From positions 785,001 to 849,000 of the forward strand of contig NZ_CP027231.1 in the NCBI RefSeq assembly GCF_002998435.1: 64,000 nucleotides of DNA, given 5' to 3'. The position numbers and the translations under genes were made by a program. Below, in pieces: positions 1-9,734 of this stretch (the stretch's first letter is position 1; every line of letters begins with the position of its first letter). Under the pieces are notes generated by a model. The model was not told where the DNA came from and made no database searches. It saw only the letters and a list, made by a program, of their open reading frames with translations. The DNA comes from Bacteroides zoogleoformans. GTDB lineage: Bacteria; Bacteroidota; Bacteroidia; Bacteroidales; Bacteroidaceae.

Positions 1-1615
1 GGATTTTCTGGGGAGTATGATTACATGCGCTATTGGGTTGTCCAAAGGACGCCCCATACTATCAGGTTCGGCTCGGAGGACGGATTTGCCTGCCCTCCTC
101 GACACCTACACCATTCAACCGGCTATTCCGTCAGCCGGCGGCACTGTCACTGCTCCGTCACCGCGTCACTCCTGAAGGTAGTACCGGAATATTAACCGGT
201 TCTGCCATCGGCATCGCCATTCGGCTGAGCCTTAGGACCCGACTTACCCTGATCCGATTAGCGTTGATCAGGAAACCTTAGTCTTACGGCGAGGGGGGTT
301 CACACCCCCTTTATCGTTACTTATACCTACATTTGCTTTTCCACACGCTCCAGAGAAGCTCGCGCTTCGCCTTCGACGCAGAGTGGAATGCTCCCCTACC
401 GATGATGATATCATCCCAGGGCTTCGGCAGAATACTTATGCCCGATTATTATCCACGCCAAACTCCTCGACTAGTGAGCTGTTACGCACTCTTTAAATGA
501 ATGGCTGCTTCCAAGCCAACATCCTAGCTGTCTTAGCAATCTGACTTCGTTAGTTCAACTTAGTATTCATTTGGGGGCCTTAGCCGCTGGTCCGGATTGT
601 TCTCCTTTAGGACACGGACCTTAGCACCCGTGCCCTCACTCCTGACATAGAACCGGCAAGCATTCGGAGTTTGTCAAGACTTGATAGGCGGCGAAGCCCT
701 CGCATCTTATCAGTCGCTCTACCTCATGCCGGTATAAGTCAAGGCTGCACCTAAATGCATTTCGGGGAGTACGAGCTATCTCCAAGTTTGATTAGCCTTT
801 CACCCCCACCCTCAGGTCATCCGGAAGCTTTTCAACGCTTATCGGTTCGGTCCTCCAGATGGTGTTACCCATCCTTCAACCTGCCCAAGGGTAGATCACT
901 TGGTTTCGCGTCTACTCCTTCCGACTAAAACGCCCTATTAAGACTCGCTTTCGCTTCGGCTCCAGGTCTCAAGACCCTTAACCTCGCCGGAAAAAGTAAC
1001 TCGTAGGTTCATTATGCAAAAGGCACGCCGTCACCGCCAATAGGCGGCTCCGACCGCTTGTAGGCGCACGGTTTCAGGAACTGTTTCACTCTTCTGCTCG
1101 AAGTGCTTTTCACCTTTCCCTCACGGTACTGGTTCACTATCGGTCTCTCGGGAGTATTTAGCCTTACCGGATGGTCCCGGCAGATTCACGCAGAATTTCT
1201 CGTGCTCCGCGCTACTCAGGATACCACTGGGCTGGATACGGTTTCGTGTACGGGGTTATCACCCTCTATGACCCGCCTTTCCAGGCGGTTCCACTCACCG
1301 TAACACATGCCGGAACGTGGTCCTACAACCCCGCCGGCGCCGTAACGCCGGTGGTTTGGGCTCATCCCCGTTCGCTCGCCACTACTGGGGGAATCATTGT
1401 TTATTTTCTTTTCCTGCGGGTACTAAGATGTTTCAGTTCCCCGCGTTAGCCTCTGTCTGTGACAGATGTCACTCCTTCAAAGTGACGGGTTGTCCCATTC
1501 GGAAATCCGCGGATCAAAGGTTATTTGCACCTACCCGCGGCTTATCGCAGCTTATCGCGTCCTTCATCGCCTCCGAGAGCCAAGGCATCCGCCGTGCGCC
1601 CTTACTTGCTTTTTT
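1..1615 (-). rRNA. rrl: 23S ribosomal RNA, 5' portion (cut by window edge)
   Basis: Read on the minus strand, the sequence from about 1615 downward matches the start of bacterial 23S rRNA: an AAGCAAGTAAGGGCGCACGG-type 5' end followed by the conserved GGATGCCTTGG block. The gene runs off the left edge, so only about the first 1.6 kb is present, and 5S is outside the window. It lies downstream of tRNA-Ala in the usual 16S-Ile-Ala-23S order. The 5' end is placed by analogy with E. coli and may be off by some bases. Short reading frames within it are not genes. Confidence 0.97.
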
Positions 1616-1725
1616 ATCGTACCGGCTCACATTGTGTGGGTCGATATATACTTTCAGCTTTAACTTTACTTTTTTATTGTTCGCATCATGTCAAAGATCG
1701 TAATACCCGAAAACACGGGAATATG

Positions 1726-1799
1726 TGGAGAATAACGGATTCGAACCGTTGACCCCCTGCTTGCAAAGCAGGTGCTCTAGCCAGCTGAGCTAATCCCCC
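1726..1799 (-). tRNA. tRNA-Ala (anticodon TGC)
   Basis: The minus strand folds as a standard 74-nt cloverleaf: acceptor GGGGGAT paired with ATTCTCC (two G-U pairs), D-arm AGCTC...GAGC, anticodon loop with TGC, and T-arm GGTTCGAATCC. The discriminator base is A, and no complete CCA is encoded. It sits in the 16S-23S spacer. Confidence 0.98.
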
Positions 1800-1810
1800 C
1801 CAAAAAAGGG

Positions 1811-1884
1811 TAGTCCCAGGCAGAGTTGAACTGCCGACCTCTACATTATCAGTGTAGCGCTCTAACCAACTGAGCTATAGGACT
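1811..1884 (-). tRNA. tRNA-Ile (anticodon GAT)
   Basis: The minus strand gives a 74-nt cloverleaf with acceptor AGTCCTA pairing with TGGGACT, anticodon GAT in the loop CTGATAA, and T-loop TTCAACT. It is the first spacer tRNA after 16S, with 11 nt to tRNA-Ala, and is cotranscribed with the rRNAs. Confidence 0.98.
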
Positions 1885-2002
1885 GTCAGTCAAACCCCGG
1901 CCGTGGAAAAGGCCCGGCTTCTACTTTTCTCGTATTCGGATAAACAAACAGGCGGTACAAGACAGGAGAACCGGACTTCCTAAAAATATACGAAGTCACT
2001 CC

Positions 2003-3532
<1,530 letters not shown>

Positions 3533-3804
3533 AAAAGTATCGTGTGCTCTCACTTAAACCCAAATCCCGAAGAAAATGGGAAAAAGGAGGGCATGTTGCT
3601 CTGTTCAGGACATCCGAAATTCTAAAGAAGTCTCAATGTTCAATCCCCCGAGCGAATAAGCAAGGGGGCATTGACGGTTCTTCTGTTTTACCCAAGAACG
3701 CCTTCCGAATGAACGGAAAACGAATCTTGATCTTGTACTACTTGTATTGTTTATGTAAATCTGTTCAAAGATCGACGGCGCTGACCTCTAAGGGAAAGCG
3801 GATG
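3533..3804 (-). other. rRNA operon leader
   Basis: This is the transcribed leader between promoter P2 and mature 16S. It contains one strong hairpin, 3633-3674, in which TCAATG/CATTGA and CCCCC/GGGGG pair around an AT-rich loop. This could be part of leader processing or antitermination. I see no gene in it. Confidence 0.7.
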
Positions 3805-3837
3805 CAAAGGTAAGCACTTTTAGCAATATACTCCAAA
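3805..3837 (-). promoter_or_regulatory. rrn promoter P2 (proximal)
   Basis: On the minus strand a -33 TTTG (3834-3837) is followed by 21 nt and the -7 box TACCTTTG (3805-3812). This matches the Bacteroidetes sigma-ABfr consensus TTTG/TAnnTTTG. It lies about 270 nt upstream of 16S. Confidence 0.85.
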
Positions 3838-3986
3838 TTATCGGAGAAGTTTTTTTCCCTTTTTTATTTACCGCCACACGCTCTCTCTGCGAAAGGGGAG
3901 GAGAATAAAGGGAAACGAAAGCCGCTTGCAGCATCTCGCAAACCATCATGTCAAAGCGCACATGCCCCCGTTGCCGAAAGCGGATG

Positions 3987-4017
3987 CAAAAGTAGAGCTT
4001 ATGGGAAATACGGCAAA
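3987..4017 (-). promoter_or_regulatory. rrn promoter P1 (distal)
   Basis: This is a second minus-strand promoter with TTTG (4014-4017), 19 nt, then TACTTTTG (3987-3994). Right after the -7 box, P1 and P2 share the 15-mer TTTGCATCCGCTTTC (3976-3990 and 3794-3808), so the promoter module looks duplicated. Tandem promoters are usual for rRNA operons. Confidence 0.82.
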
Positions 4018-4079
4018 ATATACGGGGAACTTTTTTCCGAGAAAAATGAAAAAAAATAATCAAACGACTGAAAAACAGC

Positions 4080-4207
4080 AAGGTAGGAGGAAGAAGAAAA
4101 GGAAGGGAGGAAAGGTGGGGAGCGGAAGGGACACATTATAATAATGGAAAAGGAAGAAAAAAGGGGGAAAGGACACGGGGGTAAGGGAGGGGAAAGGAGA
4201 GAAAAAC
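4080..4207. other. purine-rich tract upstream of the rRNA promoters
   Basis: For about 125 bp the plus strand is almost all A and G (blocks such as AGGAAGAAGAAAAGGAAGGG), broken by one short AT-rich stretch near 4133-4145. It lies between rrn P1 and the 11-bp array. The reverse-strand reading frames rich in Ser/Pro/Phe here follow from the composition and are not credible genes. Confidence 0.6.
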
Positions 4208-4274
4208 ATATGAGGCGTGCCGGCGGCGTGTCTCCGCCGTGTCCGCGCCACCTCCGCTCCGTATCCATATAAGC

Positions 4275-4400
4275 GGAGATTATACGGAGGTAATACGGAG
4301 GTGATACGGAGATGATACGGAGGTGATACGGAGATGATACGGAGCGGATACGGAGCGGATGCGGAGGAGATGCGGAGCGGATACGGAGATGATGCGGAAC
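4275..4400 (+). repeat. 11-bp tandem array, copy 1 (consensus GGAGRTGATAC)
   Basis: Eleven consecutive 11-bp units run from 4275 to 4395 without a length change, followed by a partial GGAAC. Variation is limited to the R position, GC in place of the second AT, and TGC for TAC in some units. An inverted relative (CTCCGCTCCGTATCC, about 4252-4266) precedes it. The array ends 60 bp before the -7 box of the ECF sigma gene. A similar array lies at 44966-45058, also upstream of a SusC operon. Confidence 0.9.
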
Positions 4401-4437
4401 ACCAAACCAGTGTGTGTGCAAAAAAAGACAAGGATTT

Positions 4438-4467
4438 ATTGGATAGTTATTTTTTTTCGTACATTTG
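4438..4467 (+). promoter_or_regulatory. promoter of the ECF sigma operon
   Basis: A -7 box TACATTTG at 4460-4467 is preceded by TTG (4439-4441) at 18 nt. It gives a leader of about 40 nt before the ATG at 4516. Because the box overlaps the longest possible reading frame, it excludes the upstream TTG at 4465 as the start. Confidence 0.65.
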
Positions 4468-4515
4468 CTATTCCATCATTTACCTACTTTATTCAGATAC
4501 TCCCACAAAGTCGAT

Positions 4516-5052
4516 ATGAAGAAAAAAAAAGAGAACAGTCGGTCAGATACTTTGAAAGATAATTTCGAGAAACTTTTCAAAGAAAATTATTCCAGTCTTT
4601 ATTATTATGCCCTTCATTTTATTCCTGATAGTGAAATTTGTAAAGATTTAGTAAGTGATACATTTTATTTTGTGTGGGAAAATATTAAAACTTTACGTAT
4701 GGAAACTGCAAAAGTTTATATGTATACTCATCTTCAACGACTTTGCATTGATTATCTTCGCCGTTTAGGTATGATAGTCGGTAAAACAGAATCATATCTT
4801 GCAATGCTTCGGGAGTGGAATGAGAATGATTGGAAGGAAAGCGAAGAGCGCATTCAGAATATTATGCGTTTAATAGAGCAGATGCCCACACTTACGCGGA
4901 CAATAATGGAACAATGTTATATATATAAGAAGAAATACATAGAGGTAGCCGAAATGACAGGACTTTCGGAAAGCGGTGTACGCAAGCATGTGATGAAAGG
5001 ATTAAATATTATCAGACAGTATTTTTCCGTTAAATATAAAAAACGGCAGTGA
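4516..5052 (+). CDS. ECF-type RNA polymerase sigma factor
   Basis: A 178-aa sigma-70 family protein of the extracytoplasmic-function class. Region 2 covers roughly residues 12-75 (FEKLFKENYSSLYYYALHF, then a helix with a DLVSDTFYFVW-like core). Region 4 covers about 110-170, with a helix-turn-helix around YIEVAEMTGLSESGVRKHV. The start at 4516 follows a promoter-like element and gives a normal length. It is immediately followed by a FecR-type anti-sigma factor and an STN-domain SusC, the standard Bacteroidetes arrangement in which substrate binding at the outer membrane releases the sigma factor. It probably activates this operon. The exact family is inferred from motifs, not from a search. 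Confidence 0.92.
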   Translation: MKKKKENSRSDTLKDNFEKLFKENYSSLYYYALHFIPDSEICKDLVSDTFYFVWENIKTLRMETAKVYMYTHLQRLCIDYLRRLGMIVGKTESYLAMLREWNENDWKESEERIQNIMRLIEQMPTLTRTIMEQCYIYKKKYIEVAEMTGLSESGVRKHVMKGLNIIRQYFSVKYKKRQ

Positions 5053-5119
5053 CTAAGTCATTAATCAGTTCGTAATAAATAATGTTATAAATATTTTATA
5101 TTATGAGGGAATAAGCTTT

Positions 5120-6259
5120 ATGAATGATTCAAATAATAAAGAAGAAAAGAATGGTAAAGAAGTATATCAGACACCGGAAGAGATTTTACATTACGAATGT
5201 GAACAGGCATTATTGCGCCACCATTTCAAGGAGCCTTCTGTCAATGATGAGTGGAAGAAGTTTCAACATTCGATACCATCGAATCTATTGAGTGTCGTAC
5301 ATAAAAAGAAGCTTCTTACCCATTATATTATCAGTGGCATTTCGGTAGCCGCAATGATATTAGGGGCCGTTTTCCTTGCTTTGCCTAATCATAATGCACA
5401 AGGAGTGAAAGGTAGCCAAGAAATGAAAGTATTGATAGCTTCAGCATCTGAAAATCAGCAAGTTGTTTTGGAGGAATCGGAGAACGCTGCGTCAGAAGAA
5501 CAGACAGTGGTAATTAATAATACGATTCCACATATAGAACGGCAAGGTGCCGTTTTGTCGGTAAGAGAAGCCGATTACACCCATGTAAATGTCAAGAAGA
5601 TTCGTCATAACATAGTTTCCATACCTCGGGGCAAAGTCTATAAGATACTTTTAAACGACGGTACAGAAGTTTGGCTTAATGCAGACAGCCGCTTCTCTTT
5701 CCCCTCCCGTTTTTCCGGGAAAAATCGTGTCGTGACACTTGACGGAGAGGCTTATTTCAAAGTAGCGCCCGATGAGCACAAGCCTTTTATTATTACTACT
5801 GATAAAATGACAACGCAAGTATTAGGAACAGAATTTAATATCAAAGCTTATAAAGAATCAGAAGCCCATGTGACGTTGGTACGTGGTTCAGTATGCGTGC
5901 GATTGCCGCATAAAAAAGAGGAAGTGATCCTAACTCCCGGTGATGACATTGTTTGCACCGAGAATGGTTACCAAGTGAGAAAAATCGACACAAGTTACTA
6001 TAGTCAGTGGATGGAAGGTTATTTTTATTATGATGATGTATCCCTTACCGATATTTTACGCGATCTCGCGCGCTGGTATAATCTTTCTATTGAGATAGAG
6101 CAGGAGCCTTCGCTTATAAATCTGCGACTGCACTTTATTGCCGAACGGAGTGATAATATAGAGCAAGTGATTGAGAACTTGAATACTTATGAATATTTTT
6201 CTGTTATAAAAAGAGAGAACAGGTTAATAGTAAAATGGAACTATAATGCAATCCAATAA
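5120..6259 (+). CDS. FecR-family anti-sigma factor
   Basis: A 379-aa inner-membrane protein. The N-terminal roughly 65 residues are cytoplasmic and should bind the sigma factor. One membrane helix lies at about residues 68-90 (HYIISGISVAAMILGAVFL). A periplasmic FecR domain follows at about 165-275, with the typical IPRGKVYKILLNDGTEVWLN and VVTLDGEAYFKV segments, and a C-terminal DUF4974-like domain at about 295-375. It lies 67 nt after the sigma gene and upstream of the SusC whose STN domain it should contact. This is the standard trans-envelope regulator for SusC/SusD loci. A stem-loop follows the gene before susC. Confidence 0.93.
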   Translation: MNDSNNKEEKNGKEVYQTPEEILHYECEQALLRHHFKEPSVNDEWKKFQHSIPSNLLSVVHKKKLLTHYIISGISVAAMILGAVFLALPNHNAQGVKGSQEMKVLIASASENQQVVLEESENAASEEQTVVINNTIPHIERQGAVLSVREADYTHVNVKKIRHNIVSIPRGKVYKILLNDGTEVWLNADSRFSFPSRFSGKNRVVTLDGEAYFKVAPDEHKPFIITTDKMTTQVLGTEFNIKAYKESEAHVTLVRGSVCVRLPHKKEEVILTPGDDIVCTENGYQVRKIDTSYYSQWMEGYFYYDDVSLTDILRDLARWYNLSIEIEQEPSLINLRLHFIAERSDNIEQVIENLNTYEYFSVIKRENRLIVKWNYNAIQ

Positions 6260-6343
6260 AAGATAATTGAAATGATATTGGAATAAGCAGAGATAAGATT
6301 CTGTTAAAAAAATCCTCAAAAGATAAGGGTAAAAAAAATAAAG

Positions 6344-6375
6344 AGCGTTTGGTGGGACTAAACGCTTTATTTTTT
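6344..6375 (+). terminator. stem-loop with T-run between fecR and susC
   Basis: AGCGTTT (6344-6350) pairs with AAACGCT (6360-6366) around a 9-nt loop, followed by TTATTTTTT. It looks like an intrinsic terminator or partial attenuator that would limit read-through from the regulator genes into the structural genes. Confidence 0.65.
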
Positions 6376-6414
6376 CGTATTTAAGTAAAAGTCACCTTTA
6401 ATTTAATCAAGTTC

Positions 6415-9400
6415 ATGAAAAATTTTTATTGTTTGAAGGCCTTCCACAAATGTTTTTTATTCTTCTTGCTCTTCTTTTTCAGTGGGAGTATTGGGAGTGG
6501 AAGTGCGTTAGCACAAAGTGTTTCACAGAAAATAGATTTGGTATGTCACAATGAGCTTATGCCATCTGTGCTAAAAAAGCTGGAGCAAGAAACTAAATTC
6601 AAATTTCTGTTTACGTATAACGAACTCCAACATTTTAAGGTTACAGTTGAGATTAAATCGAAAACGATAGATGAGGTGATGAACGCTATTTTAGCCTCTT
6701 ATCCGCTAACTTATAAGATTAATGGAATATATGTCACAGTTTCAGCTTTGCAGAAAACGAAGCAGAGGCGCATAAAGGGGCGTGTCGTGGACATTGACGG
6801 AATTCCTCTACCCGGTGTCAATATTCTTACCAATGACATTTCTGTGGCAGGGGTCAGTGACGGAGATGGAAATTTTGACATTTTAATTCCCGATAGTAAA
6901 GAAATTAAGGAAGTGAGATTTTCTTATATCGGAATGAAAACCGTATCTGTACCTTTCGCAGAAAAGCTTTTTTTTATTTCCATGAAAGATGATACGCAAC
7001 TTGTAGATGAGGTAGTTGTCAACGGTATATTTGAACGTAAAAAAGAGAGTTTCACAGGTGCTACCACTGTTATTAGAAAAGAAGAATTGATGCGGAATGG
7101 CAGTCAAAACTTATTGCAAAATTTAAAGAATATAGATCCTGCCTTCAAGATTGTAGAGAATATGGATTTAGGCTCCAATCCGAATGCCATGCCCGAAATC
7201 AGAATGCGTGGGCAGCAGTCAATGCCCGATTTGAAAGGGACATATAACGGGAATCCTAACTTGCCGCTATTTATATTAGATGGCTTTGAATCGGATATTA
7301 CAGCTGTTTACGACTTAGACATGAACCGTGTAGAAACTATTGTTTTGTTGAAAGACGCTGCCGCAAAAGCAATTTATGGCTCCAAAGCGGCCAATGGAGT
7401 GGTGGTCATAGAAACCCGTAAGCCCGAAGCCGGTAAATTGAGAATCACTTATAAAGGAGATTTGAACCTGACAATCCCGGATTTGACAGGATATAACCTT
7501 TGCAATGCCCGTGAGAAGTTTGAAGTAGACAAAGCACACGGTGTGTATTCCGACCCGTGGTTTTGGGAACAATATTTGAATAATATACAATCGGAAATAG
7601 CACGTGGCGTAGATACCGATTGGTTGGCACAACCCCTACGTACGGGAGTCGGACATCGACACTCGGTTTACTTGGAAGGAGGCGACGAACGCCTTCGGTA
7701 TGGCGTAAATTTACTTTACAACGACATCAAGGGGATTATGAAAGATTCCGGTCGTAAAACGTTTACCGGAGGTTTTATTCTCTCCTATCGTTATAAAAAT
7801 TTATTATTTCGTAATCAATTCAATACCACTTTGAATCATGCAGACGACTCTCCTTATGGTTCTTTTTCCGAATATGCAGAGTTGAATCCATACTGGACAC
7901 CATATGATAAGAATGGCAATTTGAAGCAAATTGCCGGTTCGACAGGCGGTGGAGGTTTGGTAGGTGTTACTAAAGGAAATCCGTTGTGGAATGCGGCTAT
8001 CGGTACAAGAAACTTTGGTAAATACACAAATCTGACTAATAATTTTTATATCGAGTGGCAGTTGGTCGAGTCATTGAAATTGACGGGACGTCTGGGGTTG
8101 TCGAAAACATTCAACAGACGGGAGGATTTTTATCCAGCTTCCCACACATCTTTTTTAGGCTATTCGGAAGAACGTTCTTTTGACAAGGGAAGTTATAGTA
8201 AAGCCGATGGAGAGAGTAGTTCCATATCAGCCGACCTAACGGCAAATTATTCTTTATTCTTGAACAAAAACCACTTATTCTTCAATGCAGGCTGGAATAT
8301 GCAGCAGAATCAGTCAGAAACCACTAAATTTAAAATCATAGGTTTTCCCAATGACCGTATCAATTTCATTGCTTCCGGTCTGAAACCGGATCCCAATCAA
8401 CCATTTTCCGGAAGCGAAAGTATCGGTCGATCAATTAGTCTGCTATCGGCAATGAACTATTCATATGATGATCGTTATTTGGCAGATCTCTCTTATCGTG
8501 CCAGCGCCTCTTCTCTTTTTGGAAAAGAAAACCGGTGGGGACATTTTTGGGCTGTAGGCGCAGGGTGGAATTTACATAAAGAACCCTTCATGAAAGAGGC
8601 TACTTGGTTGAAGCAATTTAAAGTAAGAGCTTCTACAGGCTATACGGGAGCACAAAACTTCAGTTCTTATCAGGCGTTGGCCACTTTTGGATATTATCAA
8701 ACGCAAGCTTATGATAATTGGATAGGTTCTTACCTGATGACTTTGCCCAACGACAACTTGAAATGGCAGAAAACCCAAGATTATAATGTCGGAGTTGATA
8801 TCAACCTCTTCAACCGTCTGAATATTCGTTACGATTACTATATACAGAAGACCGAAGATCAGCTTTTGTCACTTACAGTTCCGCCTTCTATGGGATTTCT
8901 TAGCTATATGGAGAATTTGGGAAGTACTGAAAATAAAGGCATGGAATTGAAGCTGAATGCGCACCTTCTATATAATCCGGCAGAAAATCGTTACTTAAGC
9001 GCATTTTTCTCTATTGCCAAAAATTCGAATAAACTAAAAAAAATATCGAATGCCTTGAAAAACTATAATGATGAAGTAGATGGCAAAATTGTAGCCGGTA
9101 AAACGAATAAGCCTCAGCTTCATTTTATCGAAGGAGAATCCATGAATGCCATTTGGGCTGTACGTTCATTGGGCATCGATCCGGCCACAGGAGATGAATT
9201 ATACCTGACTAAGGATGGAAAAACAACAACGGAATGGAGAGCGGAAAACCAAATAGTGTGTGGAGACGCTATGCCGAAATGTACAGGAACTTTCGGATTA
9301 AACTTAGATTATAAAGGAATCTTCATGAATATGTCTTTCTTTTATCAGCTGGGTGGACAAATGTATAATCAGACATTGGTAAACCGCGTGGAAAACGCCT

Positions 9401-9723
9401 ATGTAGGTCTGAACGTAGATAAGCGTATATACGATGCCGTTTGGAAGCAACCGGGCGATATCGTCGATTTTTCTTATAGCCCTTATAAGACGACCAAACC
9501 AAGCTCCCGATTTATTCAGGACTTGAATGAACTGCGTTTTTCTATATTGAATGTCGGCTATGATTTTCGTCATACAGCTTTTCTGAACCGGCTTAAACTC
9601 GCACAATTGAAAATCAGTTTCTATATGAACGATATTTTCCGTGCATCTACCGTAAAAGTGGAAAGAGGATTGGATTATCCGTTTGCCCGCACTTACTCGA
9701 TTTCTTTACAGGCAACTTTTTAA
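6415..9723 (+). CDS. SusC/RagA TonB-dependent outer-membrane transporter with STN domain
   Basis: A 1,102-aa protein. A signal peptide ends near the LAQS of residues 33-36. Next comes an STN (secretin/TonB short N-terminal) domain at about 42-112, then a carboxypeptidase-like regulatory domain at about 118-195 (IKGRVVDIDGIPLPGVNIL), a TonB plug from about 200 (LVDEVVVNG; later PLFILDGF), and a 22-strand-type barrel ending in aromatic F. The STN domain marks it as a signalling transporter working with the upstream FecR and ECF sigma. It forms the import channel with the SusD encoded 11 nt downstream. Substrate unknown. The N-terminal signal anchor is weakly hydrophobic but acceptable. Confidence 0.95.
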   Translation: MKNFYCLKAFHKCFLFFLLFFFSGSIGSGSALAQSVSQKIDLVCHNELMPSVLKKLEQETKFKFLFTYNELQHFKVTVEIKSKTIDEVMNAILASYPLTYKINGIYVTVSALQKTKQRRIKGRVVDIDGIPLPGVNILTNDISVAGVSDGDGNFDILIPDSKEIKEVRFSYIGMKTVSVPFAEKLFFISMKDDTQLVDEVVVNGIFERKKESFTGATTVIRKEELMRNGSQNLLQNLKNIDPAFKIVENMDLGSNPNAMPEIRMRGQQSMPDLKGTYNGNPNLPLFILDGFESDITAVYDLDMNRVETIVLLKDAAAKAIYGSKAANGVVVIETRKPEAGKLRITYKGDLNLTIPDLTGYNLCNAREKFEVDKAHGVYSDPWFWEQYLNNIQSEIARGVDTDWLAQPLRTGVGHRHSVYLEGGDERLRYGVNLLYNDIKGIMKDSGRKTFTGGFILSYRYKNLLFRNQFNTTLNHADDSPYGSFSEYAELNPYWTPYDKNGNLKQIAGSTGGGGLVGVTKGNPLWNAAIGTRNFGKYTNLTNNFYIEWQLVESLKLTGRLGLSKTFNRREDFYPASHTSFLGYSEERSFDKGSYSKADGESSSISADLTANYSLFLNKNHLFFNAGWNMQQNQSETTKFKIIGFPNDRINFIASGLKPDPNQPFSGSESIGRSISLLSAMNYSYDDRYLADLSYRASASSLFGKENRWGHFWAVGAGWNLHKEPFMKEATWLKQFKVRASTGYTGAQNFSSYQALATFGYYQTQAYDNWIGSYLMTLPNDNLKWQKTQDYNVGVDINLFNRLNIRYDYYIQKTEDQLLSLTVPPSMGFLSYMENLGSTENKGMELKLNAHLLYNPAENRYLSAFFSIAKNSNKLKKISNALKNYNDEVDGKIVAGKTNKPQLHFIEGESMNAIWAVRSLGIDPATGDELYLTKDGKTTTEWRAENQIVCGDAMPKCTGTFGLNLDYKGIFMNMSFFYQLGGQMYNQTLVNRVENAYVGLNVDKRIYDAVWKQPGDIVDFSYSPYKTTKPSSRFIQDLNELRFSILNVGYDFRHTAFLNRLKLAQLKISFYMNDIFRASTVKVERGLDYPFARTYSISLQATF

Positions 9724-9734
9724 TATAGTAGAAT

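Noticed and set aside
4275..4400. CRISPR array
   Set aside because: Units are 11 bp and directly adjacent, with no unique spacers and no cas genes in the window.
3999..4431. Minus-strand frames with a repeating LRIISVSPPY-type peptide
   Set aside because: The peptide repeat follows from three 11-bp DNA units equalling 11 codons, plus the purine tract giving Ser/Pro/Phe runs. No start signals or conserved domain.
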